Assembly: GCF_002258315.1 (NCBI RefSeq)
Contig: NZ_NOYD01000012.1
Location: 186,001-250,000 of the forward strand
Reading direction: 5' to 3'
Length of the DNA stretch: 64,000 bases
DNA from: Rhodococcus sp. 06-462-5
GTDB taxonomy: Bacteria > Actinomycetota > Actinomycetes > Mycobacteriales > Mycobacteriaceae
Below are positions 23,131-31,552 of this stretch, piece by piece. The notes under the pieces are model-generated. The model searched no databases, was not told where the DNA came from, and saw only the letters and a list, made by a program, of their open reading frames with translations. Position numbers and translations under genes: made by a program. Each line of letters starts with the position of its first letter. Positions within the stretch are counted from its first letter, which is position 1.

Positions 23131-24411
23131 TTATTTACGCCGGATCCGGTCGCGCACTTCACGCATGGTGTGTGGGTGGATTCCCTCCGCCGCGAGCACC
23201 TTGCGAGTCTTGCGGCGCGTCAGCAGAACTCCGGTGATCGCGATGATCCACACCGGGAACTGCACGAGCAATGCGACTCGGAAGCTGTCGAACGTGTAGC
23301 CGCCCATCGCGTCGAGAATCCATCCGATTCCCGCGATCACCAACAGCGACGCCAGGAAGCCGCCGATGTTCACCATCCCCTGAGCCGTCCCCAGGTTGGC
23401 GCTCGGATTGAACGTGCGGGCGAGGTCGAAACCGATCACCGAACCGGGACCACCCACCGAGATCACCACCACGAGCAGCACCAGCAACCACAGCGGCGCA
23501 GGCCCGGGAAGCGAGAGCACGATGGCCCACATCGCGGCGTTGCTGATCATGATCGCCAGCACCAGCCACGACCGCCGCATCGGGTAACGCCCGGTGAGGA
23601 GCCCGACCACGATGCCCGACACCACCGCGGCCGCCACCGACACGGTCAGCAACGCTCCGGCCGTCGACGCCGACAGGCCCTGCGCCGACGTCAGATACGG
23701 CACACCCCACAGCAACGCGAAGACCGTGATCGAGAACTGGGTGCCCATGTGCGAGAAGAAGCCGAGCCGCGTGCCGGGCCGTCGCCACACCTCGGCGATG
23801 GAGGTGAGGGTCTGTCGCAACGTCGTCGGCTCGAACACGGGGGCAGCTCCGTCGTCGGGGCGATCCCTGACGAGCGCGAGAACCAGTACGAGGGCAAGGA
23901 GCCCGAGTGCCGCTGCGCTGCCGAACGCGAACGTCCAGCCGGGTCCGTTCAACAGAATCAGGAACGGGGCCGCCGAGAGCACCTGTCCGAGCTGGCCGAG
24001 CAGACCGGTCAGCTGCGAGACGATCGGTACTCGCCGCGGCGTGAACCACACCGGAACCAACCGCAGCACCGAAATGAAGGTGAGGGCATCACCGACACCG
24101 ACGAACGCCCGCGCGGCCACCGCAACCGGGAGCGATTCCGTGAGCGCCAGCGTGATCTGAGCCGTCGCCATGATCAGCGCGCCCGCAGCGATCATCTTCC
24201 GCGAACCGATGCGATCCAGCAGTACCCCGGCCGGGATCTGCATACCCGCGTACACGACCACCTGCAGCACCACGAACGACGACAGCAGCGACGGCGACAC
24301 CGAGAACCGATCGGCCGCACTCAGGCCCGCGACGCCGAAGGACGTTCGATGCAGCACGCCGACGATGTATGCGAAGACACCGATGCCCCACACCACCCAC
24401 ACTGTTCTCAC
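23131..24411 (-). CDS. MFS transporter
   Basis: A 426-residue transporter with about 12 membrane helices. The first helix-loop region reads HRTSFGVAGLSAADRF and the motif-A loop IPAGVLLDRIGSRKMI. It resembles the anion/cation and sugar-phosphate-like transporters of actinobacteria, but the substrate cannot be told. The GTG at 24411 lies within a 17-bp sequence repeated nearly three times, so start-like sequences (GGGACAGCGTGAGAAC) occur more than once upstream. It is the last member of no clear operon: aroQ is divergent and the DHA2 pump follows after 91 bp. Confidence 0.82.
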   Translation of the reverse strand: MRTVWVVWGIGVFAYIVGVLHRTSFGVAGLSAADRFSVSPSLLSSFVVLQVVVYAGMQIPAGVLLDRIGSRKMIAAGALIMATAQITLALTESLPVAVAARAFVGVGDALTFISVLRLVPVWFTPRRVPIVSQLTGLLGQLGQVLSAAPFLILLNGPGWTFAFGSAAALGLLALVLVLALVRDRPDDGAAPVFEPTTLRQTLTSIAEVWRRPGTRLGFFSHMGTQFSITVFALLWGVPYLTSAQGLSASTAGALLTVSVAAAVVSGIVVGLLTGRYPMRRSWLVLAIMISNAAMWAIVLSLPGPAPLWLLVLLVVVISVGGPGSVIGFDLARTFNPSANLGTAQGMVNIGGFLASLLVIAGIGWILDAMGGYTFDSFRVALLVQFPVWIIAITGVLLTRRKTRKVLAAEGIHPHTMREVRDRIRRK

Positions 24412-24454
24412 GCTGTCCCTGTTCTCACGCTGTCCCTGTTCTCACGCGGTCACT
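24404..24454. repeat. 17-bp tandem repeat duplicating the MFS start region
   Basis: GTTCTCACGCTGTCCCT occurs at 24404-24420 and 24421-24437 and again, altered in three bases, at 24438-24454. On the minus strand each unit carries a GTG codon and a purine-rich stretch, so each change of copy number shifts the reading frame of the upstream copies. Confidence 0.85.
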
Positions 24455-24536
24455 GCTTTCACCGGAACAGTCTCTCAAGGGCTCTGTGAAATGATCGGCC
24501 GCGGTAGTTCGTCGAGTACGGGAAGTGAGTCGAGTC

Positions 24537-24971
24537 ATGGCCAAACAGGTACTGGTATTGAACGGCCCGAATCTGAACATGCTCGGAACCAGGCAGCCCG
24601 AGGTGTACGGCCACGCCACCCTCGCCGACGTCGTCACCCTGTGCGAGAAGACCGGTGCCGAGCTCGGACTCACCGTCCGGGCCGAGCAGTCCAACCACGA
24701 GGGCCAGCTCATCGACTGGATTCACGCGGCCCGCGGGGTGGCGTCGGGCATCGTCATCAATCCGGGCGGGTTGACGCACACGTCCGTGGCACTGCGCGAC
24801 GCACTCGTGATCCCGGAGGTGCCGATCATCGAGGTGCACATCTCCAACGTGCACGCCCGCGAGGAGTTCCGGCACCACTCCTTCGTCTCCCCCATCGCCA
24901 GCGGCGTCATCGCCGGACTCGGGATCGACGGCTACCGATTCGCCATCCAACGACTCGCCTCTCTGGTCTGA
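24537..24971 (+). CDS. aroQ: 3-dehydroquinate dehydratase, type II
   Basis: A 144-residue type II dehydroquinase that converts 3-dehydroquinate to 3-dehydroshikimate in the shikimate pathway (or in quinate breakdown). The diagnostic parts are [18 protein letters not shown] with the catalytic Tyr, the flexible-loop Arg (GTRQPEVYG), [27 protein letters not shown], and [16 protein letters not shown] with the catalytic His. Length and motifs are complete. ATG at 24537 is chosen over GTG at 24525 because residues before VLVLNGPN are usually few. Other aro genes are not present in the window. The stop codon lies in a short tandem repeat. Confidence 0.95.
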   Translation: MAKQVLVLNGPNLNMLGTRQPEVYGHATLADVVTLCEKTGAELGLTVRAEQSNHEGQLIDWIHAARGVASGIVINPGGLTHTSVALRDALVIPEVPIIEVHISNVHAREEFRHHSFVSPIASGVIAGLGIDGYRFAIQRLASLV

Positions 24972-25007
24972 CACATCTCTGGTCTGACACGTCTCTGGTC
25001 TGACGCC
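24960..25007. repeat. 16-bp tandem repeat over the aroQ stop codon
   Basis: TCTCTGGTCTGACACA is present three times in a row (24960, 24976, 24992) with small changes at the end of each unit. Each copy contains the codons for Leu-Val-stop of AroQ, so the stop codon has been triplicated. Confidence 0.85.
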
Positions 25008-25038
25008 AGCTCTCATCCGGCGCTCAGGATCGACTGCC

Positions 25039-25044
25039 TAAACT
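25039..25044 (+). promoter_or_regulatory. -10 box TAAACT of the DsbA-like gene
   Basis: TAAACT is followed by 7 nt and the GTG start at 25052, the spacing of a leaderless promoter. No Shine-Dalgarno sequence is present between them. Confidence 0.5.
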
Positions 25045-25051
25045 GGTCGCC

Positions 25052-25801
25052 GTGAACACGAGCAAGAACGTCTCCAAAGACATCAAGGCCATGCAGAACG
25101 GCGACAAGAATCGTCGGACTCTGATTCAGGTCGTCGTAGCAGTCGTTCTGATCGCGCTCGTGGCAGCGATTGCCCTCTTCATCGTCAACAGAGATTCGAC
25201 GTCGGGGGATGTATCTGCCGCCGGCTCCGGCGCGTCGACCGGGGCCCAACTCACCCCCACGTCGCTGACGGACGACGGCGCCATCCGCTTCGGCAATCCC
25301 GACGCCACCACCGTCATCAGCGTCGTCGAGGACTTCCAGTGCCCGGCGTGCAAGAACTTCGAGTCCATCAGCGGATCGACGTTGCAGCAGCTGGCCGACG
25401 CAGGCAATGTCGCCGTCGACTACCGCCCCATCTCCATTCTCGATCGGTTCTCGAACGGGACCATGTACTCGACCCGCGCCGCGAGCGCTGCTGTCTGCGT
25501 CGCCGAGAACGACCGCGACAACTGGATGAACTGGCACACCGCCATGTTCGAACAGCAGCCGTCCGAGGGCGGAACCGGACTGACCGACGACGAGCTCGTC
25601 GCGATCGCCGCCGCTGCAGGTGCCGACTCCCCCGCCGTCGCGTCGTGCATCACCGACGGCAGCTACACCGATTGGGTCACCACCCAGACGCAGTCGGTCC
25701 TCGGCGAAGGCATCAACGGAACGCCGAACGTGCGGGTCAACGGCACCGACATCGCCAACCCGACGCCCGAGAACATCCTGACCGCCGCCGCCGATAACTG
25801 A
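25052..25801 (+). CDS. Membrane-anchored DsbA-like thiol oxidoreductase
   Basis: A 249-residue protein with a short cytoplasmic N-terminus, one membrane helix (about residues 23-46) and an outside thioredoxin-like domain with the active site FQCPACKNF. The cis-Pro loop is near GINGTPNVRVNG. It should form or shuffle disulfide bonds in exported proteins. The gene directly after it encodes a VKOR-type membrane oxidase, which would re-oxidise it, as in the mycobacterial DsbA/VKOR pair. The GTG at 25052 is supported by the leaderless promoter. Four further cysteine positions near VCVAEN and ASCITDG could form a structural disulfide. Confidence 0.9.
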   Translation: MNTSKNVSKDIKAMQNGDKNRRTLIQVVVAVVLIALVAAIALFIVNRDSTSGDVSAAGSGASTGAQLTPTSLTDDGAIRFGNPDATTVISVVEDFQCPACKNFESISGSTLQQLADAGNVAVDYRPISILDRFSNGTMYSTRAASAAVCVAENDRDNWMNWHTAMFEQQPSEGGTGLTDDELVAIAAAAGADSPAVASCITDGSYTDWVTTQTQSVLGEGINGTPNVRVNGTDIANPTPENILTAAADN

Positions 25802-25820
25802 GCAGCATCCGACAACCGAC

Positions 25821-26393
25821 ATGAGAACCCGCGCAGGTGCCGCTGTCTTCACCCTGTTCAGCGCTCTCGGGTTGCTCGCAGCGCTGACGCTGACGATCGA
25901 GCGATTCAAACTGCTCGAGGACGCGTCGTACGTGCCGTCGTGCAGCCTGAATCCGGTGCTGTCGTGCGGGTCGGTGATGGTGACGAAACAGGCGGCGCTG
26001 TTCGGTTTTCCGAACCCCATCCTCGGCATCGTCGCATTCTCGGTTGCGCTCGTCGCCGGGGTGCTGTGGCTCGGCCGCGTCGAACTGCCGCACTGGTTCT
26101 GGCTCGGCATGAGCGCGGGCCTGCTGCTCGGTGAAGTGTTCGTACACTGGCTGATCTTCGAGAGCCTGTACGAGATCAACGCCCTGTGCCCGTACTGCAT
26201 GGTGGTGTGGGCGGTGACGATGCCGTTGTTCGTGCTGGCTCTGAGCCGACTGGTCGCCTCCGGCCCGAACAACGGCGGCACCGTCGGCCGCTTCTTCCTC
26301 GAATGGCGGTGGACGTTGCTCGCGGTGTGGTACGCAATCGTCATCGCGCTCATCGGAATCCGCTTCTCGGACTACTGGGCATCGCTGTTCTGA
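25821..26393 (+). CDS. Vitamin K epoxide reductase (VKOR) family protein
   Basis: A 190-residue integral membrane protein with four to five helices. It holds the two conserved VKOR cysteine pairs: the loop pair CSLNPVLSC (about residues 40-48) and the redox CPYC near residue 121, next to the quinone site. It should transfer electrons from the DsbA-like protein to menaquinone. It starts 19 bp after the DsbA-like gene and is surely co-transcribed. Vitamin K epoxide itself is not the expected substrate in bacteria. Confidence 0.93.
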   Translation: MRTRAGAAVFTLFSALGLLAALTLTIERFKLLEDASYVPSCSLNPVLSCGSVMVTKQAALFGFPNPILGIVAFSVALVAGVLWLGRVELPHWFWLGMSAGLLLGEVFVHWLIFESLYEINALCPYCMVVWAVTMPLFVLALSRLVASGPNNGGTVGRFFLEWRWTLLAVWYAIVIALIGIRFSDYWASLF

Positions 26394-26464
26394 AAACCTT
26401 GTTCTGACAACCCTGCAGTTCCTTTTGCGAATCTCATGAGTCGAACGTCTGCACCGTGCATGAT

Positions 26465-26508
26465 GGGTGCAGCACCCGAGTGAGCCTGATCACAGCTACT
26501 GGCTCGGG
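26465..26508 (+). other. Two mutually exclusive hairpins in the 5' leader of the NlpC/P60 gene
   Basis: GGGTGC-A-GCACCC (26465-26477) can form a tight hairpin. CCCGAG...CTCGGG (26475-26480 with 26503-26508, extended by GCC/GGC) forms a second one. Both need CCC at 26475-26477, so only one can form at a time. The region is 30-75 nt before the start codon. This is compatible with a switching leader but is only a reading of the sequence. Confidence 0.35.
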
Positions 26509-26538
26509 GAAGATCGTTCGAGTAGCAGGAGTCGATAC

Positions 26539-28068
26539 ATGGCAGGCGATCCATTCGCAGTCATCGTTGCCGTCATCGTGTCCGCGGCCGGTGTCGTCGC
26601 CGGAACGGACGCCCCGGCTCCGATTCCGGATCAGGCGGTGCAGGATCAGGCGGCGGAGATTGCCGCCAACGCCGAGGATCAGGCAACGACGATGAGCGAT
26701 CAGTGGACCGAACTGCTGGGCACTCTGCCCGAACCCGCCGCCGACATCGCCGACCGCACCCTCTCCGACGCCGCCGAGGGCCTGCACACCGCAGCCGAAC
26801 CGATGCTCCCCGACCTGCCCACGGTGGAGGACATCGAAGCAGTCGACATCGAAGCAGCCGCCACAGAGGCAGCCGCCACCGGGGCAGCGGTGCCGACCGC
26901 GCCGGGAGATGCTTTGGCCGCCCTCCCCACCGCAGCTGCGGCCGTAGCTGCTACCGGTTCTCCCTCTGCGCCACTGCCGTTCAGCGTGTTCTCGTCGAAT
27001 GCGGTCTCCACCACCGCAGCCGCACTCGGTGCCGGTGCCGTTCAATTCGCCGGCCGTACTTACACCGCCGCCGATATCGCCACCCAGACCGCATTCATGG
27101 CGTCGGCCGAGGCCATTCGGCGTGCGCTGTTCCCCGGTCAACCCGCCACGTTCACCGGCATCAATGTGGGCGCTATCGGCCTGGGTGCAGTGGGAGCCAT
27201 CACCGCCTTCGTGCCGTGGCTGCAGAAAGCAGGCAACATCTGCGGCGGCGTCAAGGCGACGACGATCGCGGCACTGTATGCCGCCGAGAACGGCTTTCGG
27301 CACGGCCCGACTGCTCCGGTCTCGAGCACCGGCGCGCAAGGCCCGGGGCAGTTCATGCCCGGCACCTGGGCGACGTACGGCAAGGACTACGACGGCAACG
27401 GCGTCACCGACGTCAACAGCATCGGTGATTCGGTGATGGCGTCGGGCACACTGCTGTGCGATATCTACGGACAGGTCGACGGGTGGAAGCGGGAGGGCAA
27501 GGTGTCCGGTGACACCTTGGATCTGACCCTGGCCGGATACAACGCAGGCGCGGGAGCGGTACTGCGGTCGGGCGGAATGCCCTCGGGCACATTCGATTAC
27601 GAGACGCAGACCAAGCCGTACGTCTCTCGCATCCGGGCGACCGAAGCGCAGTTCGCGGCCATCCTCACCCCCTTCGCCGGACTCGACCTCACCGGAATCG
27701 GCGGCCGATCGGTGCAGTTGGCGATGGACTACCTGGGACTGCCGTACGTGTGGGGCGGCGGAAACATCAACGGACCGTCCGGCGGCGGATTCGACTGCTC
27801 GGGCCTGACGTCGTACGCCCTCTACAAGGCCTCGGGCGGAAAAGTGACACTGCCCCGCACCTCGGAAACTCAGTGGAACGTGGGCACCGAGATTCCGATG
27901 GAGCTCGCGCAACCGGGCGACCTGCTGTTCGGAAACTTCGGACCGGCCGGGCCGGGTCACGTCGCGATCTACATGGGCAACGGGCAGATGGTGCACGCTC
28001 CCACCACCGGAGACGTGGTGCGTGTGGCACCGGTGTTCGACGGCATGCGGGCCCGGCACATCGTCTGA
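26539..28068 (+). CDS. Cell-wall hydrolase with lytic transglycosylase and NlpC/P60 domains
   Basis: A 509-residue exported wall enzyme. After an N-terminal hydrophobic segment comes an Ala/Glu-rich region of about 170 residues, then a lytic transglycosylase domain (catalytic Glu in AALYAAENGF; QGPGQFMPGTWATYG; LAGYNAGAGAV) and a C-terminal NlpC/P60 peptidase domain with Cys in GGFDCSGLTSYAL, His in GPGHVAIYMG and a third polar residue in MVHAPTT. It can cut both the glycan and the peptide of peptidoglycan, so it is probably a growth or division hydrolase. AGGAG precedes the ATG at 26539. Confidence 0.9.
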   Translation: MAGDPFAVIVAVIVSAAGVVAGTDAPAPIPDQAVQDQAAEIAANAEDQATTMSDQWTELLGTLPEPAADIADRTLSDAAEGLHTAAEPMLPDLPTVEDIEAVDIEAAATEAAATGAAVPTAPGDALAALPTAAAAVAATGSPSAPLPFSVFSSNAVSTTAAALGAGAVQFAGRTYTAADIATQTAFMASAEAIRRALFPGQPATFTGINVGAIGLGAVGAITAFVPWLQKAGNICGGVKATTIAALYAAENGFRHGPTAPVSSTGAQGPGQFMPGTWATYGKDYDGNGVTDVNSIGDSVMASGTLLCDIYGQVDGWKREGKVSGDTLDLTLAGYNAGAGAVLRSGGMPSGTFDYETQTKPYVSRIRATEAQFAAILTPFAGLDLTGIGGRSVQLAMDYLGLPYVWGGGNINGPSGGGFDCSGLTSYALYKASGGKVTLPRTSETQWNVGTEIPMELAQPGDLLFGNFGPAGPGHVAIYMGNGQMVHAPTTGDVVRVAPVFDGMRARHIV

Positions 28069-28093
28069 CGGGCCCGCATTCGGCCTGTCCGCG

Positions 28094-28099
28094 TACAGT
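28094..28099 (+). promoter_or_regulatory. -10 box TACAGT of the thioesterase gene
   Basis: TACAGT is followed by 6 nt and GTG at 28106, another leaderless-type promoter. Confidence 0.45.
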
Positions 28100-28105
28100 G
28101 CGATC

Positions 28106-28897
28106 GTGACCAATGCACGCGTGGAACCGGCCGGCTTCGACGACGAACTGGCACCGGAGCCGCCGCCCGGTGAGGGCTTCGAGACCAGCTGGCCGGTGCG
28201 AACCGGCGACATCGATCCGAACAACCGACTGCGATTCGACGGAGTCGCCCGCTACTTGCAGGACATCGGTACCGACAACCTCGACGCCACGCCGTTGGGC
28301 AAGACCGATCCGATGTGGATCGTGCGACGCACCGTCATCGACGTCTTCGAGCCGATCCACTTCCCGGACCGCGTGCACATGCGGCGCTGGTGTTCCTCGA
28401 TGTCGACGCGGTGGTCGAACATGCGGGTTGCGTTGACGACACCGAAGGGTGGGCGCATCGAGACCGAGGGCTTCTGGATCAACATCAGCAAGGACACCGG
28501 AATGCCGACCCGCATCAGCGACGGCGCACTGGAAATGCTGGCCCGCACCACCGATCAGCACCGGTTGCGATGGAAGGCATGGCTGACCGAGCCGGTGCAG
28601 GCCGAATCGTCGACCGATCTCGAATTCCCCTTGCGCGCAACCGATATCGATCCATTCAACCACCTCAACAACGCTGCCTACTGGCATGCGATCGAGGAGT
28701 TGCTGGTGGACGTGCCCGAGCTGGCCGCCGCGCCGCACCGCGCCGTCATCGAATACCTGACCCCGGTGCTGGCGAACGAACGTGTCACTCTGCGCCACCG
28801 CTACGACGGAGGGTCGCTCACCGTCTGGTTCGTCGTCACCGGGGCATCGGGCGAGCCGACGGTGCGCACCGTCGCCAAGGTTGCCGCCAGAGCCTGA
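28106..28897 (+). CDS. Acyl-ACP thioesterase family protein
   Basis: A 263-residue protein with two hotdog domains, like plant and bacterial FatA/FatB acyl-ACP thioesterases. The first domain begins VRTGDIDPNNRLRFDGVARY; the second has DIDPFNHLNNAAYWHAIEE, where Asn and His are at the usual catalytic positions. It should release a fatty acid from acyl-ACP or acyl-CoA. The start GTG at 28106 fits the leaderless promoter. The 3' end overlaps the convergent acyl-CoA ligase gene by 97 bp. The neighbouring biotin operon has two ligases, so a released acyl chain could be their substrate, which is inference. Confidence 0.87.
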   Translation: MTNARVEPAGFDDELAPEPPPGEGFETSWPVRTGDIDPNNRLRFDGVARYLQDIGTDNLDATPLGKTDPMWIVRRTVIDVFEPIHFPDRVHMRRWCSSMSTRWSNMRVALTTPKGGRIETEGFWINISKDTGMPTRISDGALEMLARTTDQHRLRWKAWLTEPVQAESSTDLEFPLRATDIDPFNHLNNAAYWHAIEELLVDVPELAAAPHRAVIEYLTPVLANERVTLRHRYDGGSLTVWFVVTGASGEPTVRTVAKVAARA

Positions 28898-30252
28898 CGG
28901 TCGAGCTTGCCGCGCGGCGTATGCGGCAGGCTGTCCACGACGGCTAGCACCACCGGCAGGCTGGGACCCGGCAGCACGGCGCTCAGGTGACGGCGAATAC
29001 GAGCCACGGATATCGAATCGTCCTGCGCCACAACCACTCCGGCCGCTGGCACCTCACCTGTTCGGTCGTGGGGCAACCCGACCACCCCGGCCTCGAGCAC
29101 ACCGGGAACTGCGAGCAAGGCGGCCTCGATCGGAGCCAGCTCGACGTTGAGTCCGGCTCGAACGATCGTCTCGTTGCCGCGGCCGAGCAACATCAGTCGA
29201 CCGTCTTCGACTGTGCCGCGATCGCCGACGGTCATCCACCCGTTTTCGTCCGGCCCGTTCGTCAGGGTCGTGCGATCTCCCACTCGGCTCAGGTAGCCGT
29301 CGAACAGCATGTCGCTGCGAACGTGCAGCAGTTCGTTCCTGATCTCGACCTCCACCCCGTCGAACAGCTGCCCGTTGACCTCGGTGCCGTTGCTTTCGCT
29401 TCGGTCGTAGGAGACGAAACTGAGCTCGGAAGCGCCGTAGAAGTGCGTCATGGTTGCGTTCGGTAGCGCCGTCGCCAGTGCCGCTCGACCCGACTGCGGC
29501 CATCGCGCCGCAGAGGAGAGCACCTCACGGACACTCGTCGATCGCACTCCCGAGCGAGCAATGTCCCAGGCGATGGTCGGGACCGAATACAGATGTGTCG
29601 GATCATCTTCGAGAGCAACCGCCGCCTTGCGTACGTCCACCGTCGCACCCCTGGTCAGCCCGTGCAACGCACCATAGAGAAAATGCGTGTGATCGAGAGT
29701 GCCTGGCGCGGACACCCGATCTCCTGGACCGAGATCGAACAAGGCATCGGAGCGATCCAGCGTCGCCGCCCACGACGCCTGATTGCGCATGAACAACTTG
29801 GGCGGTCCGGTGGTTCCCGACGTGACGCCCACGAGCAACTCGGAATTCGGTGTGGGTGTGGGGATGGTTTCGGTGGGCCCGCTTGCAAGATCGTCGGGGG
29901 CTGAAACGTGGCCTGCACCCCAACCATGCAGCCGCCCGTGCTGACGCGGGTGCGCGGCAATCACCGAGGGCTTACCCACCGCCATGGCATCGGCGAATTC
30001 ATCAGCCAACAGATGTCGATGCAGCAGAACGACACTCACCCCGGCACGCATCGCCGCGACGACAACTACCAAGGACCCGATATCCGACGTCGGCAGTACC
30101 GCGATGCGACGCGTCCCGACCAATGCGGTCGCCGTGCATGTCACTCGATCCCAGAATTCACGATAGGTGATGTCACCGGTCGCATCGACGACAGCTGCCT
30201 CAGGACGGTCGGAATGCCGCGCTACCCGGGCGGCTAGCAACTCACTCGTCAT
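28801..30252 (-). CDS. Acyl-CoA synthetase (AMP-binding), last gene of the biotin operon
   Basis: A 483-residue adenylate-forming enzyme. Motifs in order: VGVTSGTTGPPKLFMR (ATP loop), THFYGASELS, the Asp in GWMTVGDRG, LGRGNETIVRAG and the C-terminal catalytic Lys in PRGKLDRQAL. It activates a carboxylic acid to acyl-AMP and then acyl-CoA. It is shorter than usual fatty-acyl-CoA ligases and close in size to o-succinylbenzoate or pimeloyl-type ligases of Bacillus bio clusters. The start overlaps the bioN stop by 11 bp; ATG at 30258 is also possible. Its last 97 bp are antisense to the thioesterase gene. Confidence 0.85.
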   Translation of the reverse strand: MTSELLAARVARHSDRPEAAVVDATGDITYREFWDRVTCTATALVGTRRIAVLPTSDIGSLVVVVAAMRAGVSVVLLHRHLLADEFADAMAVGKPSVIAAHPRQHGRLHGWGAGHVSAPDDLASGPTETIPTPTPNSELLVGVTSGTTGPPKLFMRNQASWAATLDRSDALFDLGPGDRVSAPGTLDHTHFLYGALHGLTRGATVDVRKAAVALEDDPTHLYSVPTIAWDIARSGVRSTSVREVLSSAARWPQSGRAALATALPNATMTHFYGASELSFVSYDRSESNGTEVNGQLFDGVEVEIRNELLHVRSDMLFDGYLSRVGDRTTLTNGPDENGWMTVGDRGTVEDGRLMLLGRGNETIVRAGLNVELAPIEAALLAVPGVLEAGVVGLPHDRTGEVPAAGVVVAQDDSISVARIRRHLSAVLPGPSLPVVLAVVDSLPHTPRGKLDRQALAATLATVRTVGSPDAPVTTNQTVSDPPS

Positions 30253-30865
30253 CGTCATCCACACCAACGTCATCCACACCGCGGGCCACGAGGGCATCAC
30301 CCATCGCGTCGGCGGTGCGAAGGGCGCGCACCAGGACCGGGGTTGCCAGTGCCGTCATCGACCACTGCAGTCCGCGTGCTTTGCGGGCCTGCGACACCTC
30401 CTGCACGATGGACGCGAGCAGTGGGATGCACCGAATGGCCAGGGCCAGAAGCAGTCCGATCCGATCCGGGTCGACGCCGAAGCGTCGGACGGGCCCGAGC
30501 GCTCGGGTGACGGTATCGAGCATGTCGGTCACCCGGGTGGTGAGGGTGACGAGCGCTGCCAGGGCAACGGAGATCACCAGCACGCCACACACCACCACGG
30601 CGCGCTGCCAGGTAGTGATGATCACCTGGAAGACGCCGATGATCAGCACCATCCACAGCACCGGACGCAATTGCGCCAGTGCCACTTTCGCCGGGATGCG
30701 GGCCACTGCGAACAACGCCGCGGCCAGCAGCGCCACCACACCTACTTCGAGGGGAGTGCGCGCGAAGATCACCGTCGCCAGGATCGCGAAGATCAGCGCC
30801 AGCAGCTTCGATCCCGGGCTCATCCGGTGCAGCAGCGAGGGGCCGGGCCGGTAGAGACCGATCAT
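30242..30865 (-). CDS. bioN: Biotin ECF transporter T component
   Basis: A 207-residue membrane protein of the CbiQ/EcfT family with about five helices. The coupling segment ending in SQARKARGLQW carries the ARG motif that contacts the ATPase. It links BioM to the substrate-binding BioY. The ATG overlaps the bioM stop (ATGA). Because bioY, bioM and bioN are in one operon, biotin specificity is well supported by context. Confidence 0.9.
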   Translation of the reverse strand: MIGLYRPGPSLLHRMSPGSKLLALIFAILATVIFARTPLEVGVVALLAAALFAVARIPAKVALAQLRPVLWMVLIIGVFQVIITTWQRAVVVCGVLVISVALAALVTLTTRVTDMLDTVTRALGPVRRFGVDPDRIGLLLALAIRCIPLLASIVQEVSQARKARGLQWSMTALATPVLVRALRTADAMGDALVARGVDDVGVDDDDE

Positions 30866-31542
30866 CCGATCAGCTCCCGGTAAGCCGGGACCGCGGCGGC
30901 GGGGGTTCCGTCGAACGCGATACGGCCGTCGTCGATGACGATGACGCGCTCGAAGCTGTCCAGCAGTGCCAGTTGATGAGTCACGACGATGACCTGTTGG
31001 TTCATCGAATCGAGAGCCTGCGCTACGACGCGTCCGTTGCGCAGATCGAGCAGCGTCGTCGGTTCGTCCGCAACGACCACCTCCGGTCGTCGGATGAGGA
31101 CGGCACCGATCGCCAGCAGTTGCTTCTGTCCACCCGAGAGCAGGTGCGCCGGATGGTCGCGGTGCTGATCGAGACGGAAGCGAACGAGAATCTCTTCCAC
31201 CCGCTCGGCCACCTCGGCCTTGCTCAGGCCGGACCTGCGCAACGAGAACGCGAGATCTTCTGCGACCGTGGGCATCACGATCTGCGAATCGGGATCGGTG
31301 AACACGAAGCCGACCTTCTTGCGAACCTGCGCTCCCTTCTTCGCAGCGTCGACGCCGTCGACCGTGACGCGGCCGGTATCGGGCTTGATCAGGCCGTTGA
31401 TCATCCGGGCGAGCGTCGACTTGCCCGAACCGTTGGAGCCGATGATGCCGATCCGGCGCTCGTCGAATTCGAGGTCGATGCTGCTGAGCACCTGCCGTTC
31501 CCCGAACGAGTGCGAAATGTTCTCGAACTTGATCGTGCTCAT
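30862..31542 (-). CDS. bioM: Biotin ECF transporter ATPase
   Basis: A 226-residue ABC ATPase. Walker A is GSNGSGKST, the Q-loop GFVFTDPDSQIVMP is of the ECF type, the signature is LLSGGQKQLL and Walker B is VVVADEPTTLLD; the switch His is in VVTHQLAL. It powers biotin uptake with BioN and BioY. The start MSTIKFENI at 31542 is preferred; ATG at 31548 adds two residues. The thiolase gene ends 11 nt upstream. Confidence 0.92.
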   Translation of the reverse strand: MSTIKFENISHSFGERQVLSSIDLEFDERRIGIIGSNGSGKSTLARMINGLIKPDTGRVTVDGVDAAKKGAQVRKKVGFVFTDPDSQIVMPTVAEDLAFSLRRSGLSKAEVAERVEEILVRFRLDQHRDHPAHLLSGGQKQLLAIGAVLIRRPEVVVADEPTTLLDLRNGRVVAQALDSMNQQVIVVTHQLALLDSFERVIVIDDGRIAFDGTPAAAVPAYRELIG

Positions 31543-31552
31543 AAACACCCGC

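Noticed and set aside
26394..26538. c-di-AMP (ydaO) riboswitch before the NlpC/P60 gene
   Set aside because: The region is short and I do not see the conserved ydaO sequence blocks; only two small hairpins can be supported.
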